Shown in pieces: positions 23,750 through 35,872 of a DNA stretch of 64,000 nt. Numbering within the stretch: position 1 is the stretch's first letter; every line of letters starts with the position of its first letter. A program made the translations under genes and the position numbers. This stretch comes from Dendrocalamus latiflorus (taxonomy: Eukaryota > Streptophyta > Magnoliopsida > Poales > Poaceae). The stretch spans positions 41,355,969-41,419,968 of the forward strand of contig CM029609.1 in the NCBI GenBank assembly GCA_017311315.1. Reading direction: 5' to 3'. Under the pieces are notes generated by a model. It worked only from the letters and a program-made list of their open reading frames with translations, had not been told where the DNA came from and made no database searches.

Positions 23750-24105
23750 CGTGTCATATGTTCTGTATTTGCATTTATATATGTATATGATAATGTGTGA
23801 TATATATGTGAATTTGCATTATGTATATATGAATGTGATATATATATATACACACACACACATATACATATGTGTGTGTATGTGAATTTGCATATTTATG
23901 TATATGAGAATGTGTGATATATATGAGAATTTGTATTTATGTATATGAGAATGAGTCATACATATGTGAATTTGCATTTATGTATGTGAGAACATGTGCA
24001 TGTATATGTGAATTTGCATTTATGTATATGAAAGTATGTCATATGTATGTGATTTTGCTTTTATATATGTATATGAGACCATGTCATATATATATGAATT
24101 TGCCC
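23750..24105. repeat. Degenerate minisatellite, about 46-50 bp units
   Basis: Seven or so imperfect units of the form 'tatatgtgaatttgcattta' + 'tgtatatgagaatgtgtga', with a short TA/CA run at about 23840-23870. It sits immediately after the transposase pseudogene and explains the tyrosine-rich open frames there. Confidence 0.8.
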
Positions 24106-24235
24106 GGAACATCATAGACGGTTTTAAAGTAAAACCACCTGTGATGTTTAATTTTCACAGACAAGTCTAAATTCAACCCGTTTCTGATATTTGCTTACTA
24201 TAGATGGTTGTAATTAAGAACCATCTTTTGAAGAT
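24106..24235. repeat. Internal copy of CACTA subterminal motifs
   Basis: Units such as CATAGACGGTTTTAAAGTAA and TATAGATGGTTGTAATTAAG lie between the two pseudogenes, far from either end of CACTA 2. Confidence 0.65.
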
Positions 24236-26180
24236 GTTGTCTGCTCATTCTTCGTCATCATCACAGGATGCGTGTGATACATCGTCCTCTAGAAAATCGA
24301 AGCACCATGGTAGAGGACTATCAAAAAGGCTCGAGGGCGGATTTACCATCACGAATGTCGATATGTCTGGGACCACTCTTAATCCTTGTTGAGCAATGTC
24401 TGCATTCTGGAGAATGGTCATAATAGTTGCATAAGAATAGATTGAGATCACGTACGATACATGGAAGAACATGACCGAAGATCAAAATATCAGCTGCTGA
24501 TAGAAGTTTTTGGATCGCTCGAGATGCTAAAAGAATACCAGTCCTTTGTGCAAAGACATGTCTTGCTAAGCATGGAAGAACTTCAAGAGCATGCTTATCA
24601 AGCAATACATAGAGAAGGATCTGATGCCCTTCCAGAAGTATTCGTTCCTGAAACTGCAATGGCAAGAGTTTGTGGCGATGATGATGACAGATAATTTTAG
24701 GAGTGAAAGTGCGGTGCACAAGGCCCTCTAGGCAAGAAACCATGCACCCTACAGACTCGGCACCGCTGGGTATGTGGGTAAAATCCCGTAATAGAGGAAG
24801 GAGGACAAGTAGGCAATGCTACGGGAGGCCTCCCCGCCATTTGTCGGGATCCCTGGTGAGCGCACTCGAAACTAGATAAGAACAAGATTATCTACAGTGT
24901 TGTCAAGGGCCATATCCTTTCAAAACCTCGCAGACGAGGAAGCGCTCCACCGCCTGGTAAGTTATCAATATGTCAGGCTCTTGTAGGAAGCGTTGACTAT
25001 AGAATTAGGCAGTCAGGGAGAGAGATATACTCTCCGTGGCCATAGGAAACAATGAGAAACCTTGGTCTTTATGTTCCTTGAAAACATGGTTTCGTAGAGA
25101 CCCCGAAGCGTACTAGATTAGGAAGAGAGCTAAAGCTAAGCACGAGGCACAGCTATGAGAGGAAATTAGGGCATTCCTTATAGAGGAGATCACTGATGCA
25201 ATCAGAGATGAGATGCAAAGGTATAGGAAAAATCAGTCAAAAGCCGTCGTCGCTCATGTGCTAACTAGCCCCCCAACCGTTGAAGTAGCTGTACATCCAA
25301 ATTAACTTAGAAAGCGATCACAAATTTATTGTCGATGACATCCTGGTAATAATAAGAATCTCTGAAATGCTCGATCCATAATAGGCCTCTTGGCTTGTAT
25401 CGTTATGTAGGTGGCTATGAAGTGTAAGCTCCAAGTGAGATATACTTCTGTTGCCCTGTACACTGCTTGGGGTCAAGAGAATCCATTCGGTGCCAGGGCC
25501 TTGGTGCACGGTGTAACTCTAGTGTTAGGTTTCACAAAAGTAAATGTGGATGGTGTTTATGTCAATTTCAATGTCATCTCATTGTAGATGCCCCCAAACA
25601 ATGAGGTCGTGACTCAAGGGTAATCCATTATAACATTCATTCAGTGGCCCAGGAGGGACATCTATCTGAAGGCTCCTACACTGATACTAAGTCCATGGAG
25701 CTATATGCACCAATGTAAAGTCCACCAAAGCTACCTGCACTAGTGCCAAGTCCACCAGAGCTACCTACAATGACGCAACAAGGGCGTGGTGAATCACATG
25801 CATCTACATCTCGTGCTCGGTCAACTACCGTGAAGTTGACCTCTAACAAACGAGGCAGCAAGGGCAAACTGAAGAAGACCAATAATGATATCCCCTACTT
25901 GTCATTGGCCCAGAAATTCGAGCTACGCGAGCCGTTGATCATCCCGATAGAGTGCCTCCAAACCCTAGGACTGGCCTGCCAGATATTGCATGCATGGTAC
26001 ATAGAATAAGCCAACAAGCCAAAGGAACAATGACCCTCGGGTGTTACCATCAAATTCAAGCCGCATCATCTTCAACACGATATTCATGACTGTATCTTCA
26101 CGGTGACCTTCGAGAACTTGTTCTTTCTCTTCAACCTTGATGCCCTCAATGCCTCACTCATTCGATGTTGGACACTGTAA
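24236..26180 (+). pseudogene. CACTA 2 second gene (plant En/Spm transposase_24-like), decayed
   Basis: Broken coding sequence downstream of the TNPD pseudogene. One stretch gives SVDYRIRQSGREIYSPWP near 24990-25045 followed by ETMRNLGLYVP and KHGFVETPKRTR, in the style of the Ptta/En-Spm family. Another (25743-26009) is an open 88-codon Ser/Thr/Lys-rich segment that continues as IPYLSLAQKFELREPLIIPI. Stops and frame changes are frequent. Family assignment follows from position and local resemblance; exon limits are uncertain. Confidence 0.55.
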
Positions 26181-26264
26181 GTGTGTACAATCATAGTCTA
26201 CGTTCATGTAATACCAAAATGTCATATATATAACACATAACTTTTATATGTATGTGTGTATATA

Positions 26265-26488
26265 TTCATCACATATCACGGATGATTTCTACTACAAACT
26301 ATCTATGATAGTCAACTATCACAGACGGTTATGCGTTAATAACCGTTTATGATAATACGTATTATAGATGGTTCAAAAACCGTAAGTGATGACCTCATGT
26401 CATCACTGACCTATAAACTCAGGCGGCTCACAAAACCATCTGTGATGACGTTTTTTAACCGTCTGTGATGACCTTTTCTGCAGTAATG
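26265..26488. repeat. CACTA 2 right subterminal repeats
   Basis: About six units of TATCACAGACGGTTATGCG / AAACCATCTGTGATGAC type ending at the right terminus. Confidence 0.75.
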
Positions 26489-26739
26489 CATGGCAATATC
26501 CAAAATGTCATATATTCTTAAAATGATGGAGTACTTTTTCTATTCTTTTCTAAATGACGTTTTAGAAATCGTGTGGTCAAATTTTCTAAAAAGCTAAGCA
26601 TCTAAATTGGCTATGTGGAAACTACATCGTTTGTTTTGTCATAAAATAATATTACAATTTTATTAATTTGTACTAATATAAAGTGACCATTAAAAAACAC
26701 CAGAGGGAGGTAGTTTTGAATGTTGGACATAACATACAA

Positions 26740-27181
26740 AATCACTAATTTATAAGCACTCGTGGCCTCCTTCTCTACTCTGACTCTACTTCCCATGTTC
26801 TCTCCATCGAAAATCGCCTACATATCCCACATTGTAAATGAAAGCATGTAATGTTTTGCAGAAATCACACAATGAATTGAATAATGAATCAAGTGTTACA
26901 TATATAGGCCTCTTCCTTCTATATCTGAACAACCGATTTATAGAAATAATACCTAAGAGATAAGGAAGCAAGAGACCTAAAAAGATATGTGTGATCTATG
27001 GCACGTAACAACCACGGGAGGTTGACCATGGTAGGTCGACCATGGCTGGTCGACCACAGCCGGTCGACCACGGCAGGTCGACCCTACAATTGGTTCACTG
27101 TAGCTATGACCGGTTCACTGTAGCCACAACCGGTTTACTATACACCTGCCGTGGTCGATGGTCATATGCAGATATCTAATA
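26740..27181 (-). mobile_element. Copia-type LTR remnant
   Basis: On the minus strand a purine tract GAGGGAG is followed at 27181 by TATTAGATATCTGC, the usual junction of polypurine tract and copia 3' LTR. The RNase H remnant lies directly upstream. The lower boundary (about 26740) is a guess because the end sequence is not clear. It contains GGTCGACC repeats (27005-27085) and CCTATATATG, a possible TATA region, near 26905. Confidence 0.5.
27000..27170. repeat. GGTCGACC palindrome cluster in the copia LTR
   Basis: Five near-identical 15-18-bp units around (A/G)GTCGACCA(T/C)GGC are followed by 'ggttcactgtagc(t/c)a' units. Related 'accggttcactgtagctatga' units recur at 30080-30140. Confidence 0.75.
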
Positions 27182-27189
27182 CTCCCTCG

Positions 27190-28110
27190 TAGTCGGAATG
27201 GCAGAGGAGCGAACGTTCAGACTAGATCAAAACTCGTTAAAGACGAACATGGGTAGACCTTTGGTGAAGATATATGCGTATTGCGATGACATTGGGACAT
27301 GAAGAACATGCACATCACTGAGTGCAACGTGCTCCCGAATGAAATGCAGGTCAATCTCTGCATATTTAGTACGCTGATGCTGAACTGAGTTGGTGGAGAG
27401 GCAGACTGCACTGACATTATCACAGTAGACTAGGGTGGCACAGCGAAGGGGACTATGTAGCTCCACAAGCAACTGGTGCAACCAACAGGCTTCAGTGACG
27501 CCGTTTGCCGCGGCGCGATACTCGACCTCCGCACTTGACCGGGAGTCAGTGTGCTACCACTTTGACGACCAAGAGACGAGGTTGTCACCGAGGAAGGTGC
27601 CGTAGCTTGAGGTGAAATTGCATGTGTCGAGACAGCCCACCCAATCAGCATTGGAGTATACAACTAGTTCGGCAGGCGAAGTGCAGTGAATGAATAGACC
27701 ATGCGCAAGATTCTCCTGAAGGTACCATAGGATGCGCTTCACCAAAGCAAGATGTCACTCACGTGGATCATGCATGTAAAGACACACCTGCGGCACAGCG
27801 TAGGCAATGTCAGGGTGAGTGAAAGTCAAGTGCTACAAAGCATCAACAAGACTGTGGTAGTGAGTCAAATCATCAACTGGAGCGCCTTCGCCAAAGAGCT
27901 TCGAGTGCGTGCCAACAGGCGTGTTCCAAGGTTTGTAGGCAGACATACCGGCGCGTGCTAGGATGTCTAAAATATACTGTCACTGGGAAATAAAGAGAGC
28001 TCCTACCTGATAGTGGACTAACATCCCAAAAAAAATGGTGAAGCTAACCGAAATCCTTCATGGAAAATTCTTGTTGGAGAGCTGGGTGGAGCCGGCCATA
28101 GGAGAGAGAG
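27190..28110 (-). pseudogene. Ty1/copia reverse transcriptase C-terminus and RNase H remnant
   Basis: Read on the minus strand, the sequence runs from QQEFSMKDFG (about 28080) through VKRILWYLQENLAHGLFI and SNADWVGCLDTCNFTSSYGT (about 27740-27610). It continues to AEVEYRAAANGVTEACWLHQ and YCDNVSAVCLSTNSVQHQRT (about 27430-27360), ending TKGLP. The order matches the copia polymerase C-terminal and RNase H region. Gag, protease, integrase and the 5' LTR are absent. A handful of stops interrupt it. Non-functional fragment. Confidence 0.88.
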
Positions 28111-30230
28111 AGGGATAGATCGACCGTAAGATGGAGGCCTATAGAATTGATTACCGCAATCAGAGGGGGATGAATGATTGCCTCCGCATTTTTATATCTA
28201 AAAACAAATCTCAAATCAGTTGAAAAGCAACCTAACTCACTAGATGTAGATTTCGACTGCAAGACATTTGACCGCTCTCTTGACCCCTTTGTACATGCTT
28301 GATGATAGTTTCGACCGCTCAGCATTTCACCTCTCTCTCAATTGCTCGATCGCTTTCGTCTATAGAATCTTCGACCGGTTGCACATACTTGAAAACTTTG
28401 ACAACAAAAGTAAAACCTCTCTATCACATGGGCCTTCAAGTAACCAGCATCTTCAAGTACTCGTATTTCCTCTGTTTCAGGTAGCGACTCGACACCTTTG
28501 CACGTAGTCATATGCATCAATCCAACTGCAATCACCAGCAATCTTTGAGAAAATCACAAACCAGATTGATTCAAGATGATGTTTATTGCTAGATTTCGGT
28601 GGATTTACAAAGTGCCCTCACAAGAACCCCTAAAAGCCCTAGCCAAAAACTAAAACCTAAACCTTCTCTAATCTTCTCAACTCCTCATGTTAGCCCTTAG
28701 CCTCTCCCTGCTTTTATAGGATAACACACCAAACTGTGTCCACCGCAAACACGGATACCTAACTCTATCCGTTCTGAAAATCAAGGGACCTGAAACCCTT
28801 CCAAACATGAGTTCTACAAAATCTCTAAACCTTCCCAGCTACGAACTCCTTCCACAACTCCTAACTCATTATGTGACGAAGTCTTTAGGATAGCACCTCC
28901 TGTATCCTCATCACACATCATCACCTCACGTGTCGAAGCCTCTAGGACTACACCTCCTACAGCTTCTCCACACATCAGCACCTCACGTGTCAAAGCCTTC
29001 AGGATCGCATCTCCTATAGCTTCTACACGTATCACCACCTTTGATATCCACTTGTTCCAGCATGAGCTCGACCACCTCATGACATCCACGACCAACTGGA
29101 CCTCAGATTTCCCCATCCTAGTCCCGGTCCTCCTCATCACTGACCATGACCGTCTCCACGCCCCCCTACATAAGCAAAAAACAAAGAACATATTCATCGG
29201 CATAAGTTCTTCCCAACTTAACCGACATTAGTCGATATACACAAACCACACTCATAACCATCCATTAACTATGAACCAGGTCAACCATGACCATAATTTC
29301 CACGCTTTTCAAAAATCAACTTCTGACGATCGGTATGACCGCCAAGCTAAGGTCGATCAGACCGCTGGCTTAACAAGTACTCGAAAACCACAGGTACTCG
29401 AGAATTACCGCCATTCAAAACCCTCACAAATCAAAATTATCATAGCACTCCTAGTCTAGTCAATGACTACTGACATCAACCAATCACTGTACCATTGACT
29501 ACTGAGTACTGACCAAATACTATAGAACAGACTACCATCAAAAAGTATTGTAGCATCAACCACCGAGTACCAACCGGGTACTGCAGCAACGACCACCGAG
29601 TACCTACCTGGTACTAAAGCATTGGCCACCTAGTAAGACTAGACTGACCACCATGCATAGGCCGGTCAGACCACTGGCCCATTAGACATAAGTACTCGAG
29701 GTACTCGAAAATCACTAGAATTGAAGCACTCATACTGACCGTGAAGTCTATGAAAACCAACCGTAAAGCCTAAGACAACCGATCACTAAGTCTGAGATAG
29801 TAGATTGCAAAGTCTACTACTGCCGACAAAGCACTGTAGTTATGACCACCGACTGGTTACTATAGCTCACTCTATCGATCATCGATCACGTCGACGCCTC
29901 CAACTATTGACCATGGTAGTAATCTGCTGATCGACCAGCCCAACACAAGGCTACGACTATTGACCTATTCACTGTAGTGTAGGATTGGTTCCCCATAGCA
30001 TACGATTGATTCACTGCAACTACGACCGGTTGCATTATAGCACATGACCAGTTCCTCTAAGCTTACGACCATTGGCTGGTTCATTGTAGCTATGACCGGT
30101 TCACTGTAGCTATGACTGATTTACTGTAGCTACGGCCGGTTTCTCCAAAGCCTCTAACTCCAGGGTCTTCAACCTTTCTGATTGCTCTCTGACTCTGGAG
30201 TCTTTGGCTCCATTAAAAACTTCAGACTGA
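28111..30230. repeat. Dispersed repeat block B, cognate of 12720-14570
   Basis: Starts near AATCAGAGGGGGATGAATGA and carries the same 'cctagtcccggtcctcctc' ending module near 29110 as block A. Low-complexity repeats of the 'accaccgagtacc..ccgggtac' and 'accggttcactgtagctatga' kind follow (29440-30140). No intact coding sequence; open frames here are short and shared by no family I know. Confidence 0.45.
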
Positions 30231-30539
30231 GGTTGTTCCTCCGTGGTCAAAATGTTGTGGTCGTTTTTCCATGGTCAAAATATTATGGTCAAAATACCGT
30301 GATCAAAATGTTGTAGTCTAAATACCGTGATCAAAATATCATGGTTATAAATAGTGTAGTCATAGAACTAACATCAATTAGTTACTAATAGTTATACTTT
30401 TGAAACCATGATAGGTTAGCAACTAAAATTATGTGTGTAGTTGTGTCTGATACGTCGCATATTGTTAATAGTTATAAATAATATAGTCAAAGAACTAATA
30501 ACAATTTAGTTGTTAATAGTTGTAATACCGCTATGGCTA

Positions 30540-30610
30540 TAGCCTAACCTCTTAACCCCATACCTTAACCCTAACCCCTAAACCCTGAAACTCTAAACCC
30601 TAATACCGAA
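30540..30610. repeat. Degenerate telomere-like CCCTAA repeats
   Basis: About six variants of the plant telomere unit CCCTAAA (AACCCTAACCCCTAAACCCTG and neighbours), interrupted. Too degenerate and short to be a telomere. Confidence 0.6.
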
Positions 30611-30744
30611 ATACGGCTATGGCTATATATGTTGAGGAATATGTGGTTTATGCAAGAATGCAACTAAATATTTAGAATTTCTGAGGTACTCTATAAATAA
30701 TTAAACCACTAATTATGTTGTAATTGCTAACTTCAAATTAATTT

Positions 30745-32060
30745 GTAGGTATAGCTCATAACCTTGATAGTTCGGATTGGCCTTTCGGTCTATTGGACTG
30801 GCGCATCGACACGCAGCACCGCGCTAGCCATCGTGTCCCGCATCCTGAGGACGGGGACAAGGCAACTCAGTTGGGGGTGGTCCGTATGTGGACACCCTGA
30901 TGGGCTTGGAGACTAGACCTATACTAGAGAGATAGGTTTGTCAGCAAACTATGACACTTCTTTTTATCATATTTTTGCTATGTACTTATTTCGTTGTGCT
31001 TTCCAGATTGAGCGATAACAGCCTTTTACCTCTCAGTAGAGGCCACCGATGAGGACAGTGCTCTGGTCAAGTATGACAGGGAGGTCCAGGCCAGCTGAAG
31101 TGGTCACGATGGTTCCCATTAGATCGATCACTGCTTACAGCTCTGATGTACTGATGGCAGCCCGAGACGCACACCTTCCACCTCCCATTCGGGGAGATGG
31201 CACCCACTCTATAGGACATTGCGATGCTGCTGAACCTGCCTATCACAGGAGCCACTGCCACCCCATCCGACGCACCTGTAGACTGGCGATATGACTTGCT
31301 AGGCAGGTTTGAGGGGGTTCTTCCAGCCGAGGGCGTAGCAGCATGCTACGTCTTCCCGATGCAATAGAGGCATGGTCCTGCAGCTCAGCAAGAGGCTCCG
31401 GAGGACCACGTGCACGTGCCGCACCAGCGCTTAACTAGCCTAGAGGGTCAGGGTGGGCACGTGCCGTGCCTACGCCTGACCAACCAGGAGGGTCAGGATG
31501 GGTCACCACCGTCAATCCTAGACCCCTACCCGCTAGCATCAGGGCAGTATTCATTGTTCCCCGAGCTATTCGACAAGGGTAGGTATGGTGAGTGTGACAC
31601 TTAGACACGTGCCATGGCCCACGTCGAATGTAGTTTTGTCTCTTGAGGTTTGTTCATGTTGATATATTGTATGAATAAACAACATTTATCTTGTAGGTTT
31701 TGTGTCCCAACAGGAGTTGAGCTATCCCCACACGAGGATCACCCGGAGGATGTGTTTGACTTTTTCACGGACGACCCAGGGGAGGTCAGAGGAGCACCTC
31801 AGCCCGCGCCCATCAACATTCTTTTGGGGTCACGACTTAGTGGTGACCCAGTAGCCACGTAGGCATAGGTGGAGTTGACCCTCGAGGGCCTAGGAGCACA
31901 AGTCAGCAGGGCTCCTGAGCACCTCACCATATCGGGGCACCAATAGCCCGTGCTGAGGAAGGCCAAGTAGGGTTGTACGGGCGGGCACTGACCGGGGGTA
32001 GGACATGGCGATGTCAGAGGAGGTGCTGCGGGTGCTGTAGTGGGCACTGCGTAGGGGCCT
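30745..32060 (+). pseudogene. MULE 2 downstream exons, unassigned
   Basis: Homologous to 10810-11930: an acceptor TTTGTAG, WPFGLLDWRID, later GQGGHVPCLRLTNQEGQDGS, and an ending with EEGQVGLYGR and GHGDVRGGAAGAV. Open stretches (31049-31294, 31410-31604, 31650-31862) are separated by stops and possible introns. No domain recognised. Confidence 0.5.
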
Positions 32061-32236
32061 TTCTACATTTGTATTCATTGTGTACATATTTTACTTCGTA
32101 GTTACTATGGCATAGTTATTATGAATTCCCTCATTCATCGCAATATCACTTATCTTTCTACTTACGAATCATTGCAACCTCGATCGTTTTCACAAAATTC
32201 TTTACAAATTTATCGCACTGCAACAATATAGAACGA

Positions 32237-35010
32237 TGTAATAGCCCATGTTTTTATAAAAAAATACTAAATAATAATAGTAGTAGTAAAAACAATTTAA
32301 AATAAAAATAAGTATTTTGTTGCCTAAGTTTTATTTTTGTTCTGCCTTGTTTTTTCTATTTTTGAAAAGGCTGGATTTGAAAAGTAATTTAGGTAAAAAT
32401 ATAAAAATTTTATTAAATAAAATGATATTTTGATTTTCTATAAAATCCTAATTCAAATTAATTATTTTGGTTTATTTGGATTTCCTGAGTTTTTTTGGAG
32501 TTTAAAAATCTATTTTGAAATTAAAAGGTATTTTAAATATGAAAATAGTATACCAACTTTAGTTTAAAATAATTTTATTAAGTCCAAAACATCTCTCGGA
32601 ATTTCTGTGAATTTGTTGGAATTTTTGGAATTTATTTCATATTTTTTTTAGCTTTATATGCTTTTCTCAAGTTTTCTATAAATCCCAAAATCAAAAAGAA
32701 AATTAAAACTCCCCTCCCTTCCCTTCGGTCGACGCGTGGACGGGCCATATTGTGCCACATTGCCGCCCCGGACCATCCCACCGTCCCCTCCCACTTAATC
32801 CCCCGGCCACCCGATCTCACCCCCCTCCACGTGGCTGCAATCCACGCCGCCCGCTTCCCCTCTATCTTTCTCTCTGCGTCGTGGGTCCCACCTGTCAAGC
32901 ATGTCTTCTTCCTCCCCGCGCGAGCGCCGCCATCCCCGCCGCCATTCCCGCCGCCACCTTGCTCCCCGGATCTCCTCCCTTCCTCCTCTCTCTTCTCCCC
33001 TACCGACCCCTGCCATCCCCGCACCCGAATCCCCCAAAATCCGCGCCCTCCCCTCTCCTAATCTTGCCGTAATCGCCGCCAAACCCCACCGTCTCCGGCG
33101 AGTGATTCCCGCCCCCGTGCTCCCCCTCCGCCCATATAAAAGGCCCCCTCAGCCTCCCCTCTCTCCGCACTACCTCCCTCTCCACTCCTCTCTCCCTCCT
33201 GAGCGCTCCGGAGCACCCGAGCCGCCTCCGCCGCCTCCTCATCGCCGGCCACCTCCCGTGCTCGCCGAGCCCCGAGCCGAGGTAAAACCAACTCCCCATC
33301 GCCTCCTCTCCCTCCTCAGCCCCTTGCTGACCGCCGCCGTCCACTTGAGCTCCGTCGAGCTCACTCCCGAGCACTGCCTCCGGCCGGCCTGGCCACGTCA
33401 GCTGCCGAGCCCACGTGGCACGTGAGGTGGCCGCCACTCGGTGCCACACGGGTGCCACGCAAGCGCCGGCCGGCACACCCCACCCCCCTTGCCACCTCAG
33501 TCGTCCCCTTCGTCCGTGGACTCGATCCATAGACTATGGCCCCCTGTCAGTCTGTCCACCCCAGGGCTGACGTCAGCATGATGTCGTAATTCCATATTTA
33601 GTAGAAAAATAATTCGGCCGGAAAATAAAATACTTGCTGACGTCATAATTCCAATTTTTGTTAGAAAAATAATTTCAGAAATCTATTTTATTCTTTTTCT
33701 CTAATTTTAAACTTCGAGGAGCCCGTTCTCCTTCGTCCTAACTCCGATTGAGGCCATTCATATTTCTAAATTCATCAAAAAAATTCTCCTCTATCTATTT
33801 TTGCCCTCAATTTAAATATTTGGAGTTTATTTGAATTTACTTGGATTTTATTTGAGTTTGGTGGGTTATTTTCACGTGTAGACTACGACGACCTCGGAGA
33901 ATTCTACGACGACGAATCACACCCCTTTGAGGAACAAGGCAAGTCACACACCTTAATCACAAAATTATGTTGTTTTAAATTATTCTCTGGCGAGTTTCTA
34001 TTCAATGTATTTGAATTCAGTTTTAAATTTAGTTAATACCCGTTTGTTATTACCTCCTTTCATATTCAAAATCTTTACATCTTGTCACCCTAGAATAAAA
34101 CTCTAGTTAGTACACTAGTATTAGCTAGAGAGTTTTATATCAAATTCTTAGACCTACTTAGACATAAACTTTGTTTTGGGATAACCTTTTCACATAAAAT
34201 GATAAGCTTTTGAAATGTATTCTTGACTTCGATGAGTTAAGAAGGACTATGAAATATTTTGAAATAAAATATAAAACATGGTTTAGACTTAGGCTAATGG
34301 TTAGGTGATAGGTGCAGGCATGCACTATTGTTCGGAGACACGGTGTTGATTGTCGGGCACAGGGGGTATGTGGTTGAGCCCAAGTTAATTAAGGACCGAT
34401 CTGTGAGCTACTGTTGGAAAGCCCTATCGTACTACCACAAGGCTGGTATGGGACAGTCCTGGCTGATTAATTTGCGGGTCTCAACCTGAGTCATGTCGTA
34501 GGTTGAAAGTGAGCATAGCGTAGGCCATGAGAAGTCTCACTCGGCTCAAGAGGGGGTCCCGGTCTGGTGGATTCCTTACTAGGGTGAAACCTTAGTGTTG
34601 GCTTGGCCAGGTTGAAGGCTTTACATTGTAAAGGCATTGTCATAATCTCCTCACCACACACCTAAGGAAGTGTGTTAATCGCGTGGCAATATGGGATGAT
34701 CATGTCTTGTGGGTAAAGCTGTACAACCTTTGCAGAGTGTATAATCTATCCTGGATAGCCGTGCCCACGGTCATGGGCATGCTGAGTAAAGTTTTTCATG
34801 GATTAGACTTTGTTTTTCAAAATGGTTTTTGAAAACCTTATGGATGGATGGAATCCATGAGAGATTGAAAGCGTGTGGACGGATGGAAACCATACGAGAT
34901 GTTGTCATTGGTGCTTGATATGTATCCCTATTACACTGTGTGCACTAGCTACTTCTGGACTAGTGCGATTTACACAGAGGATCCTGGAGTTGCCGCTCTG
35001 GGTTCTGACA
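32237..35010 (+). mobile_element. Solo LTR (gypsy type), 2774 bp
   Basis: Begins TGTAATAGCCCATG and ends GGGTTCTGACA, flanked by AACGA (32232-32236) and AATGA (35011-35015), a 5-bp duplication with one difference. It has the same layout as the LTR at 4464-8288: AT-rich start, GC-rich promoter and leader (32700-33560), AT-rich 3' part, and a shared end module with 'ggactagtgc' and 'acacagagg'. A TATA box is at 33135-33141. MULE 2 sequence resumes directly after it, as shown by alignment with MULE 1 at 18620. The GC-rich open frames at 32.7-33.5 kb are compositional. Confidence 0.88.
33135..33141 (+). promoter_or_regulatory. TATA box of the solo LTR
   Basis: TATAAAA within a GC-rich promoter segment, followed by a CT-rich leader with dense CTCCCTCTCC-type tracts. 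Confidence 0.6.
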
Positions 35011-35034
35011 AATGATCACAAAATGTTACTGTGA

Positions 35035-35492
35035 GTATAATATATTTCGTACCCTTGAGAATCTACAAAATCACAAATGGACCAACCAATGCCCTTTTAT
35101 TTCAAAAAAACAACATCCTACAAATAAGATTTGATAAATGTATTACCTATAGAAATTACCATTTCCTCCCTACCCCCACAATTATTTCCATCGGATTAAT
35201 AAAATAATAATATTATTATTTTAAATCGTCCAACCGGTACACAACTTATTGACGTGTCGCTCAGTATAATATATTTCGTACCCTTGAGAATCTACAAAAT
35301 CACAAATGGACAAACCAATGCCCTTTTATTTCAAAAAAACAACATCCTACAAACAAGATTTGATAAATGTATTACCTATAGAAATTACCATTTCCTCCCT
35401 ACCCCCACAATTATTTCCATCGGATTAATAAAATAATATTATTATTATTTTAAATCGTCCAACCGGTACACAACTTATTGACGTGTCGCTCA
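35035..35492. repeat. 229-bp tandem duplication
   Basis: 35035-35263 and 35264-35492 are near-identical, with differences such as ggaccaacc against ggacaaacc and an aataata/atatta swap. Both copies end in GACGTGTCGCTCA, so the duplication junction lies in the first palindrome of the MULE 2 terminus. Confidence 0.95.
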
Positions 35493-35872
35493 ACAGTGGG
35501 CGACTAAGACTCATCGCTCAACCGCTGAGCGACTTAGACACTTGGCGCTGTTGGGTGACTAGTCCAAGTCGCTCAACGGTAGAGTAACAGAAGGTTATTA
35601 GTGTAAAAAAACACGGCTATACTGTAATTCAGAATAAAAAAATAAATTATTTCAAAATTTACTGCCTGACAATACAAAAGTATTCCGGTCAATCCGTAAA
35701 GAAAGGTATTGTGGTCAACCCAAATGGAAACAGCACTATTTGGTCAGTAGCTCCAATCCGATGACTGGTACGTATGTATTCCAGAAGCAAAACTTAGTCG
35801 ATTTCGGTCGGTCGCTCTTTTTCTCCGTGACATTTGGATCATGTTTTACTCGTTACAATTTGGTGACCGACA

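Larger units (their letters stand above)
19983..26488 (+). mobile_element. CACTA (En/Spm) element 2, complete ends, decayed
   Basis: The left terminus is CACTACTACAAAAAGG and the right terminus, on the minus strand, is CATTACTGCAGAAAAGG. CAT stands on both sides (19980-19982 and 26489-26491), the 3-bp duplication typical of CACTA elements. It carries subterminal palindromes at both ends, a TNPD-type pseudogene (20.7-23.7 kb) and a second-gene pseudogene (24.2-26.2 kb), both on the plus strand. The many in-frame stops show it is old. Confidence 0.93.
19772..26709. mobile_element. Stowaway-like MITE split by a CACTA element
   Basis: The left end CTCCCTCCG at 19772 follows the dinucleotide TA, and the right end at 26701-26709 reads CAGAGGGAG. 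These are the paired termini of Stowaway (Tc1/mariner) MITEs. The right TA is offset by one base (GTA after the terminus). The two halves (19772-19982 and 26489-26709) are AT-rich and together give an element of about 430 bp. The CACTA element at 19983-26488 lies between them. Confidence 0.55.
30230..35665 (+). mobile_element. MULE 2, 3' part, same family as MULE 1
   Basis: The right end (35465-35665) has the family's outer AT-rich terminus ('ctgtaattcagaataaaaaa') and GTCGCTCAAC palindromes. Exons at 30750-32050 and the 3' region align with MULE 1. I found no left terminus; the 5' half is missing or displaced, so the left limit is only where similarity to block B fades. A solo LTR (32237-35010) lies within it. 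Confidence 0.65.

Noticed and set aside
30540..30610. True telomere or subtelomere
   Set aside because: Only a few degenerate units, inside ordinary repeat-rich DNA.
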